A stretch of 64,000 nt of DNA from Microglena sp. YARC (Eukaryota; Chlorophyta; Chlorophyceae; Chlamydomonadales; Chlamydomonadaceae), in the NCBI GenBank assembly GCA_022414725.1, contig CM039464.1, positions 54,263,182 through 54,327,181 on the forward strand, read 5' to 3'. A program made the translations under genes and the position numbers. Below the pieces are notes generated by a model that did not search any database, was not told the DNA's origin, and was given only the letters and a program-made list of their open reading frames with translations. This document shows positions 56,868 to 64,000 of the stretch, piece after piece; the stretch's first letter is position 1; each line of letters begins with the position of its first letter.

Positions 56868-57065
56868 TCAATGGAATGGTGTAATCCCGGTGGATTTTGA
56901 CTGGTTTCGGAACATGGTCGGGAGCAGAATCGCGATTCCACGGTGCTGAAATCTCTGGCTGTCGAGTCGATTTCGTGTTATTTTGGACCTAAAGTGTAAT
57001 TTTGACTGGTTTCGGAGCCTTGTCTGGTCGGAATCGCAATTCCACGGTGAGCTAAATCTCTGGCT
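56868..57065. repeat. Double copy of the GGTCTGGAGCGGAATCG module
   Basis: Two diverged tandem copies contain TTTTGACTGGTTTCGGA, GGAATCGC(A/G)ATTCCACGGTG and AAATCTCTGGCT. Related single copies lie at 150-235 and 38,987-39,062. A family 2 right-end scrap (ATTTGAGAACAACTG, then TA) is at 57,114-57,128. Confidence 0.6.
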
Positions 57066-57189
57066 TGCAAGTCGAGTGTAGGGCTCTAACTTCTCCTTTG
57101 AAAACTCAATTATTTGAGAACAACTGTACGGCGTAATACTTCTTGTCATTAAAGCAAGTGTTCCCTCGAAGTCGTCAGATGTTTGGTTG

Positions 57190-57222
57190 GTTTAGGGTTC
57201 AGGGTTCAGGGTTTAGGGTTTC
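57190..57222 (+). repeat. Short TTTAGGG-type telomere-like tract
   Basis: GTTTAGGGTTCAGGGTTCAG then GGTTTAGGGTTT: about four units of TTTAGGG/TTCAGGG, the plant and green-algal telomere repeat with C variants. It is interstitial and lies between the two HNH copies. Confidence 0.6.
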
Positions 57223-57435
57223 CGCACCCTTCACCACTCTTGTTCAGGCATGTTCGCCCGTCCGTCAAGGGCATCCGCCGTTCGGCTCGATACGTATTCG
57301 ACACACTTGAGTTCGTTCCCGCTACCGCTGTTCTTGCACGCGGCTCCGCCGGCACACACTTAAGGCATACGTCCAAAAATAGTATAAATATCGTCAGTTT
57401 CTTAATAAGATTGTGGATTGGATTACTGAATCAAG

Positions 57436-59165
57436 ATGGTTTTCCTCATCACCGGTGATTTTCGACATGGTCGCATGTTCGGTGTCCATTTACTCTACTC
57501 CTATTCCGGAGAAACATTCGCTGCGCTTTAAGTTCGCAAGGGTGAGCAGAGCAAGACGTTCATGGTTTTGATGGACGGTTACTACCCAGCTGTCTTCGGG
57601 AACGAGCTCACAATATCCACCAATGGATACGCTAAATGCAATGTTGGGCACATTCACACGATGATCCCCTACGCCGGTGGGTTGACAGTGGACCACATCA
57701 ACCGCATCCCTTTGGACAACCGTCGCAAGAACCTTCGCGTAGCAACCACCATGAGCGTGCAGAACGGCAACCGCATGTCGTCTGTAGAAATAGCCCCCCA
57801 TGAGGAGCTGAAGCCATACTTCGACGAGATGCCAACGTTCCTTCGATGGGACCGCAACTATCTCCGATTTGTAAGCGACAAGTACAGCATCAACGGTACG
57901 ATGAGCAAGAAAGTTAGCATCGTGAACAAGTTTCGAAGCAGTGAAGCTGAAGAATGCGATCATCGAAGACATTGAGTACTCACGACACCTTGCAACTCTG
58001 AACCAGCTGAGAGACGATTACATTCAGATCAACAAGCTGGTACACTCTCTGTACCCTGAGCACTTTGACATTTACGACGACAGCGCCGACAAGGTGTACA
58101 GGGGCACTCCCGAGTTCATCGACCAATGCCTTGTGAAGTTACAGGCGGCAACGGAAGGCGACGTCCTTTACTCACCCGGGCTCTGAGCGCCACTTATCGC
58201 CCTGACGAGTCCTTGAGGGTGTGTTACACTCAGACCGGTCAATAATGTTAAAGTATATTGAATCAATTCCAATTCTCAATGTACAACTTGGACCGACGGT
58301 CGATTGTTGTACACATGTACCCATTGCTGCAAAGTTTGAGTAGAGTGGCTATACTTGCGACATTTTTCGGCACCGGCGAGCTCCATCGTGCCTTCCGTGG
58401 TCCGCTCCCCGCTCCGTGGAGTTCATGCCCTTTGGCCTACAGTCGGCAGAAAGTAAAATGAAAAACATCCAAAAAAACGGTATAAGGCGGTGACAATCGT
58501 ATATTGTATGAGTGGATGGTCCTATAAAATGACCCGTCCAGCAAAGAAACCCTTCTTACATGACGCATTGCACATCAACAAAGACCCCGTGTTCTTTTGG
58601 GCCACGGTACTGGGGAAGAGGCGATCGCTTAAGTGCGGCTGGTCCTTCAATGGACACTCTCGAAAGTACCGACAAAAGAACGATACGGAGTCTGCAGGAT
58701 GGAGAGCCGTGATCTAAAAAAGAACCACGATATTCTCGTTAACATCCTGCAATTTGTTGATTCAAAATCGTATTGGTGTTCCACTGCCCCGTGGGTTGCT
58801 ACACCATTAGGTTACACCGTAAGGTGTGCCGTACACGAGGCGGTTTCATTTTAGTATTCCGTCGACTGTAAAGTACTGCTTCGACAATGCTCAGAACATG
58901 GAGGGTTTCAACCAGAGCAAGATGATCGACCCCAGAACCAAGCATCGGCACCTGTCCAAGAAGTCGGACGCGAGCGTCGACTCTTGTAATGTCGCGAAGG
59001 CGAGGAGAGCCTTGGTGCGTGCTACCGAGCCCTGGTCGAGTTCCCTGGCGTCAAGAGGTTTCCACATGACTCTCTCCCGATTGACGTGTTCCGTACCGTC
59101 AATTCCCTGTACTGCCGGGCGATGCCTACTCTGCGCGAGATGCAGGAATGTTGCAAAGTCGACAC
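57436..59165 (+). pseudogene. HNH endonuclease paralog, disrupted
   Basis: It starts at ATG 57,436 and follows the intact copy closely, including GGLTVDHINRIPLDNRRKN. It has an in-frame TAA at 57,529-57,531 (codon 32), a frame change near 57,945, a deletion corresponding to about 590 bases of the intact copy (replaced by ~140 bases of unrelated sequence at 58,218-58,360) and a MITE inserted at 58,438-58,870. After the MITE, similarity resumes exactly (AAGTACTGCTTCGACAA) and continues to about 59,150 with further frame changes. It is a non-functional copy, useful because the intact gene serves as an empty-site control for the MITE. Confidence 0.9.
58440..58868. mobile_element. Family 1 MITE inserted in the HNH pseudogene
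   Basis: 429 bases with TA on each side (58,438-58,439 and 58,869-58,870). The intact HNH gene reads TTTGGCCTGAAGTACTG; the broken one reads TTTGGCC-TA-element-TA-AAGTACTG. So the insertion duplicated a TA and added nothing else. It is almost identical to 27,907-28,332, indicating recent movement of both. Confidence 0.95.
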
Positions 59166-59227
59166 TGCGGATGTGCGATTCGCAAAAAAAAGAATCGCCC
59201 TCAATGATATACTCGCAACATAACATA

Positions 59228-60201
59228 ATGCCGACCATTTCTCTAGCGTCCCTTAAGCATATGGCCACCCATTACAATGCTGAACCACTAGATAGTGCTA
59301 CCACCATTGTGGCAAGTGCTCCCGAAGAAGGTTCTCCTTCTCCTGAAGATGAGCATGCGGCGAGTGCTCCTGAAGAAGGTTCTTCTCGGGAGGAGGAGGC
59401 GTGTGCTAATGAGGAGAAGGCGAGTGCTCCTGAAGAAAATCATTCTTCTCCGGATGAGAGCGTGAGTATTATTGAAGAATGTTCTCCGGAGGAGGAGGAA
59501 AATGCGGGTGCTCCGGAAGAAGGTTCGTTTCAGGAGGATGAGGCGGGTGCTACTGAGGAGAAGGCGAGTGTTCCTCAAGAAGGTTCTTCTCGGGAGGAGG
59601 AGGCGGGTGCTACTGAGGAGAAGGCGAGTGCTCCTGAAGAAGATCATTCTTCTCCGGATGAGAGTGTGAGTATTATTGAAGAATGTTCTCCGGAGGAGGA
59701 AAAAATGTGGGTGCTCCGGAAGAAGGTTCGTTGCAGGAGGAGGAGGCGGGTGCTACTGAGGAGAAGGCGAGTGCTCCTGAAGAAGATCATTCTTCTCCGG
59801 ATGAGAGTGTGAGTATTATTGAAGAATGTTCTCCGGAGGAGGAGGAAAATGCGGGTGCTCCGGAAGAAGGTTCGTTTCAGGAGGAGGAGGCGGGTGCTAC
59901 TGAGGAGAAGGCGAGTGTTCCTGAAGAAGGTTCTCAGGAGCAGGAGGAGGCGGGTGCTACTGAGGAGAAGGCGAGTGTTCTGAAGAAGGTTTCTCCGGAG
60001 CAGGAGGCTGTGAGTGACGAACCCACCTTTGCGGATTCGCGGAGCAAATGGTGGTGGTGGACGTGGACGAGGGCGTGGTCGCATTCCGCGAATTTCTGCG
60101 CCCCTCGTCCTCTTCCTGACCGCATCATGTCTTTGCGCGTCACCATCGTCACGCAACAAGAGACGTTTCTGAGACGTTTCCACCACCATCGGCTACGATA
60201 A
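59228..60201 (+). CDS. Acidic Glu-rich repeat protein, possibly frameshifted
   Basis: From ATG 59,228 (MPTISLASLKHMATHYNAEP) the protein consists of repeats such as SAPEEGSSREEEAGATEEKA and HSSPDESVSIIEECSPEEEE. At about 59,700 an A-rich slip changes the frame. The repeat sense continues in the other frame to QEAVSDEPTFADSRSKWWWW and a basic end at 60,201. The strand bias (GAGGAGG/GAAGAAGG) gives long antisense frames that are not genes. The highly acidic, Pro-containing repeat suggests a disordered protein; the function is unknown. Confidence 0.5.
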
Positions 60202-60207
60202 TATATA

Positions 60208-60450
60208 CTAGTACAGATAGCTAACCCGTTTATCGGTACCAAATCTCCATTTGCGAGCGCACCCTCGCATATCATTGATCAGATCTGTGCTTCGCCCCCG
60301 ATTATTATTGTCATGGGAACAGTCAGCGCTTGATTTCAGTTCTTCCGCCCTTGCTCCTTCAGGTTTGGTGCAAGCGGCGTAGGTCTCCTTGCGCTTCCTT
60401 GAAATGGTTTTAAGTGTTTGTGGATTTTCCCTAAATGATTTTTGCAACAC
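60208..60450 (-). CDS. Small basic frame, doubtful
   Basis: 80 residues, KSFRENPQTLKTISRKRKET and onward, basic N-terminal half. There is no family, promoter motif or neighbour support. It is included because the 60,202-60,527 spacer has nothing else. Confidence 0.25.
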   Translation of the reverse strand: MLQKSFRENPQTLKTISRKRKETYAACTKPEGARAEELKSSADCSHDNNNRGRSTDLINDMRGCARKWRFGTDKRVSYLY

Positions 60451-60527
60451 TTAATTTAGAACAAATGTAAGTGTACAGATGATTCAATTATCGGATACAT
60501 CATCCATTCATTTATGGCGGCGCTAGT

Positions 60528-63500
60528 ATGTCGGATATCGTGAACCTTCGTATCCTACATACAATATTTGAATCTGCAAAGCCGGACATACCAGGCATCC
60601 TCGCGAAGTCAGGCTCTTCGGGGCCCGACGCATTCCTTTTCCAACGCTCCGGACACAGGTCTGTTCAATCCAGTGGCTGGACCAAAATTAGGTGGGTGGT
60701 CGCAAGAGGGACAGAGATGGTGCGTGTGTCAGACACAATAGTATCCATTGATGGGGGATTCGTGGTGTCATCGAACATAGTCCCGATGACGAACGCGACG
60801 CAGTACTCGGGACATCGACCATTGCACTTCAAAGAGGCGTGGATGACGAGCTCACATCTCGTCGACACTCTCTACATCGGGGGACACGCCCGTGCTTGCC
60901 GCTGATTATGAATGCCGTGTCATGCCGCGTGACCCGGGGCAAGGCATAGCAACGACAACGGCGATGGGGAGAATCCTGGTGTCCGGCAAGGGAGTCAATG
61001 TAGTGTCGGAAGGGGGTGTCATGGGGCGATGCGTGTATCAGGACTCTAGGGAGAGTTAACATCCAATCTAGCGGAGCAGGTGGCGCCGGTGAATTTAGGA
61101 GCGGAAAGGGAAATTGTGATGACAGCACCTCTTACGGACGATATCAAGTAACATGATCGTAAAAGGTGACTGACTGTAGAAGGCACACAAAGTAAGGTGA
61201 CGCAGACGGTGACGGTTGAGGACATATAATTGACTTAACTCAGGTGAGATAGGATCAGGTGTCTCGAAGGGTGAGGCATGGATTTTTATAGATAGGGGAG
61301 ATTGCCGAATATCATCTTCTTTTTAGGGAGTCGGACAACGCGTTTCGTAATAGGTCCGGAAGGCTCCTCACCCATAGCTACCGAGACATTTGCCAAGAAC
61401 GCAAACAATATCAGTGGATACATTAGCGGTTGCTAGAGGAGGAACGGGGGTCTCCGTCAGTACCGGAAAGGGATGGTGTTGTTTTGAGTATTTCTCCCAG
61501 TTTACAGGACAACTAACTTTGCATCTCTTTTCAACTTTCTGGGCTTCGACGATCAATGGTAAATGAGAACTTCGGAACGTGAGTATTATTTGTAAAACCC
61601 TAACGATTTCGTGACTGCTCCAGGGGTACTCTTGAGGATACTGATGCAAATACGGGATGTATCGTGTTGCGGCAGATTTCAATAGGGTTTGCTGTAGGTG
61701 GGGTCAATAAAGCTATATAACACACTGGGATAACAGTGGGTAGGGAGCTAATATAACAGTTTAAATGCTGCAAACATATCAGTGAACATTAGCGGTTGCT
61801 AGAGGAGGGACGGGGTGTCTCCGTCAGTACGGAACAGGGAGTGTTGTTTTGAGTATTTCTCCAACGTTTACAGGAACAACTAACTTTGCATCTTTTCAAC
61901 TTCTGGCTTCGACGATCAATGGTACATGACTTCGGAACGGAGTCAATCTATTTGTAACACCTACAACAGATTCCGTGACTGCTCAGGGGTATCTTGGGAT
62001 ACTGATGCAAATAACGGGAATGTATTGTTGTTGCGGCAGATTCAATAGGGTTTGCTGTAGGATGGGTCAATAAAGCTACTATAACAACAACTGGGATATT
62101 GGGTAGCGGAGCTAATATAAAGTTTAAATGTCTGCGCAACATATCCGATGGAGAACATTAGACGCTGCTAGAGGAGGGCCCGGAGTCAGTACTTTGGCTA
62201 GGTGCCTTGAACGCACAATATATCTCTCAGGGACTTTGGCAGTGGTTAAGGGGTGGTAGTGGGTGCACACCTGACTTTACATGGCATGCAGGAAAAAATG
62301 TGCTAGCTATGAATCCAAACTCTAGGTGAGCGTCTGTGCTATTGGTACAGGGTCTTTTGTTTAAACGGGTATGCTCATTCAACGGCGGGTGCTGGTTACA
62401 AGTAATGCGAATGTCAACAATATTACGTTAGGTACAACGTCAACCATCTCAGGGAAAGGAGGGAGCGCCATATCGAGTAGGATGCATTAACAAGATGTTG
62501 TTTCTATAATAACGGAAGCACTGTCAGTAATATTCTATCTGGAAGTTCATGAATTCCGAAGCGGAACAGAAGGTGCAGTGACTTACATTAATAGTGCAGG
62601 TATAGAAAACTCGGAAGGCATAATCGACATGGGTACGCGCTACACAAATAATAAAAAGTTGATGTATTATGGGGTACTGATAACGATTCTAAGCTGAGAT
62701 ATGACTATCATGGTTTTCGGATATCATATTTACACTTTAAGATACCAGGTACCTGATACAACAGACATGTTTTTTACGTGGCAATAATTCAATGCTTCGA
62801 AGGAAATTATGTGGATAGACAAGGACCTCTGGCTGTGTCATCGGTAAGTGAGACTGCAGCACGCTAGGAAACCCTTTCGGAGGTTGGTGACAGTATTGGT
62901 TTGATGCGAATTTCTTGGGGAACGTAACATACGTAATAATGCAAATACAACTACGGATTCTACATTAGATAATTATCCATTAGTAATTTCATCCTCATCT
63001 GCAACAACAGGTGTTGCATTCATTTCTGTACAGGGATATTTGACAATTCACACTGGTGCGTCGATCAACGTTTCAGCGTTCGACAGATACTCTTAGGGGA
63101 AAATGTACTTCAGTGTTCAAAATACCACTTCACTGACAGGCACGCTTTTGAAAGCTAATGACATTGATTACAACGGTAATGCGGTATTGGTACCAGTAAC
63201 GTCCTCAATCCAAATTGGCATGTTGTGGGAGGGGACGCCAATATTTGATGGAACCGTAGCTGTCACCGGTTAATTGAACAAGACAATAATCGTTTGATGC
63301 TTATGGAAACGGATATGTAGGGATTTGATTCCGACGGATACTCACTCAAGAAGTTGTCCATGTCGAAACTTTGAGTTACGGTGGATTTAAACAACTTGTT
63401 TGCAATCACGAACGGATGGAGGTGTTATCAATATTTTGCGGCCTTACGTGGAAACACTTGGATAAAGGAACAATAGCTACTAAAAGATATGGACAATACC

Positions 63501-64000
63501 AAATTGGGATGGGCTATGATTAAACGGCGGAGATAATTCTGGGCTTTTATTATTGGGCGATGGATACACCGGTTCAGAAATCCCTGCAGGTCTGTAAGAA
63601 AGTTTCCTTTAGAAATTACCCCTCATGATGGGATCGCCGCTAGAAGGCAGATCAACGGGAACCGTACGGACTTACCGCATGAACCGGCAAACAACATATC
63701 CAGTGAACATAGGTGTTAGAGGTGGAACGGGTGTGAACGTAGCACCGACGGGAAAGCGTCCTGTGTGAGCACCAGGTCACTACCCTAACTGGAGTGGTTG
63801 TTGTTGGATTCCCTCACTACCGCTCAAGGGCGACGGTCACGTTTGACGCTGCGAGTATAACTTTTCTGTGGACGGGGCCGATCACAGCGTCTTCCCCAGT
63901 GTGGTACTTTGGATACTTGTGAGTACGCTAACACTGGAATACCAATGGTAGCAAAGATCTCTTATAGGATTCTGTGGTGGGTGTCAAGTCTCTCTCTTTT
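60528..64000 (+). pseudogene. Degraded fibre paralog C
   Basis: The start reads MSDIVNLRILHTIF and continues with clear but damaged counterparts of fibre B: GTEMVRVSDTIVSIDGGFVVSSNIVP, NATQYSGHRPLHFKEAW and later VARGGTGVSVSTG near 61,430, 61,795 and 63,700. A ~360-base segment (LAVARGG...TINGT, VNPNDSVTAPG...GFAVGG) occurs twice in tandem at about 61,420-61,740 and 61,790-62,110. Hardly any frame exceeds 100 residues and single-base gains and losses are dense, rising towards the window end. It is either old pseudogene sequence or uncorrected raw sequence. No S74 chaperone domain is reached. Confidence 0.75.

Noticed and set aside
59288..60189. Leu/Arg/Ser-rich antisense frames opposite the acidic repeat protein
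   Set aside because: They are explained by GAGGAGG/GAAGAAGG strand composition; residue patterns are pure low complexity with no start context.
1..64000. Bacterial or phage origin
   Set aside because: Intron, LINEs, histone, pherophorin-like and plant-type genes and no ribosome-binding-site pattern argue against it. S74 fibres and IS607/IS630 remnants also occur in giant viruses.
1..64000. tRNA or rRNA genes
   Set aside because: No cloverleaf with the usual TTCGA and CCA-stem context or rRNA core sequence was noticed by eye. A dedicated scan was not possible, so absence is not proven.

Overview
The window reads as a giant-virus (Nucleocytoviricota) segment, most likely an endogenous copy in a green-algal nuclear genome and partly decayed. 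Virus hallmarks are a family B DNA polymerase, a jelly-roll major capsid protein, an SNF2/VV-D11-type helicase, several conserved virion or membrane proteins and three S74-chaperone fibre genes. Eukaryotic and green-lineage hallmarks are a non-LTR retrotransposon with a second one nested in it, a GT-AG intron in the helicase, a plant/algal-type hotdog acyl thioesterase, a pherophorin-like secreted protein, a histone H3 variant and a short TTTAGGG-type telomere-like tract. A free virus carrying many transposons is the alternative. AAAATTGA-like motifs 50-65 nt upstream of several starts resemble the mimivirus early promoter and point to an Imitervirales-like source.

Layout: 0.3-10.4 kb holds a membrane protein, a broken Cys-rich gene, a lectin-like protein, the polymerase (minus strand, frameshifted), a conserved virion-type protein and the helicase. 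From 10.5-13.0 kb there are repeats, Fanzor/TnpB-like remnants and the thioesterase. From 13.1-16.7 kb lies an open, unrecognised three-ORF cluster. From 17.0-23.9 kb is a minus-strand LINE with RT, RNase H and a C-terminal Zn-finger/endonuclease-like region, interrupted by tandem repeats and a plus-strand LINE tail. From 23.9-33.5 kb is a fibre/adhesin array. From 33.7-38.9 kb come a WLM metallopeptidase, membrane proteins and a repeat-bearing virion protein. From 39.2-47.1 kb come histone H3, Fanzor remnants, a complete TA-flanked mariner/IS630-plus-Fanzor transposon, an LRR protein, a Pro/Ala-rich gene and a second IS630-like transposase. From 47.5-54.7 kb come the pherophorin-like gene, a virion protein, an ankyrin protein, a conserved pre-capsid gene and a truncated capsid gene. 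From 55.0-64 kb come an HNH endonuclease, its broken paralog split by a MITE, an acidic repeat protein and a heavily degraded fibre paralog.

Two mobile systems shape the region. Family 1 (TIR beginning CAGTCGGCGGAAC, TA target) has a transposase-Fanzor element and non-autonomous derivatives. Family 2 (left end CAGTCGGAGACGC, right end near GAGAACAACTG) is linked to another IS630-like transposase and probably to the Fanzor remnants. Paralogous sequences in the same window act as empty sites and fix family 1 boundaries to the base.

Caution: most frameshifts in core genes fall at C/G or A homopolymers and may be assembly errors, and the last 3.5 kb has a density of small indels typical of uncorrected sequence. 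Several in-frame stops and the transposon and LINE insertions are not explained that way.
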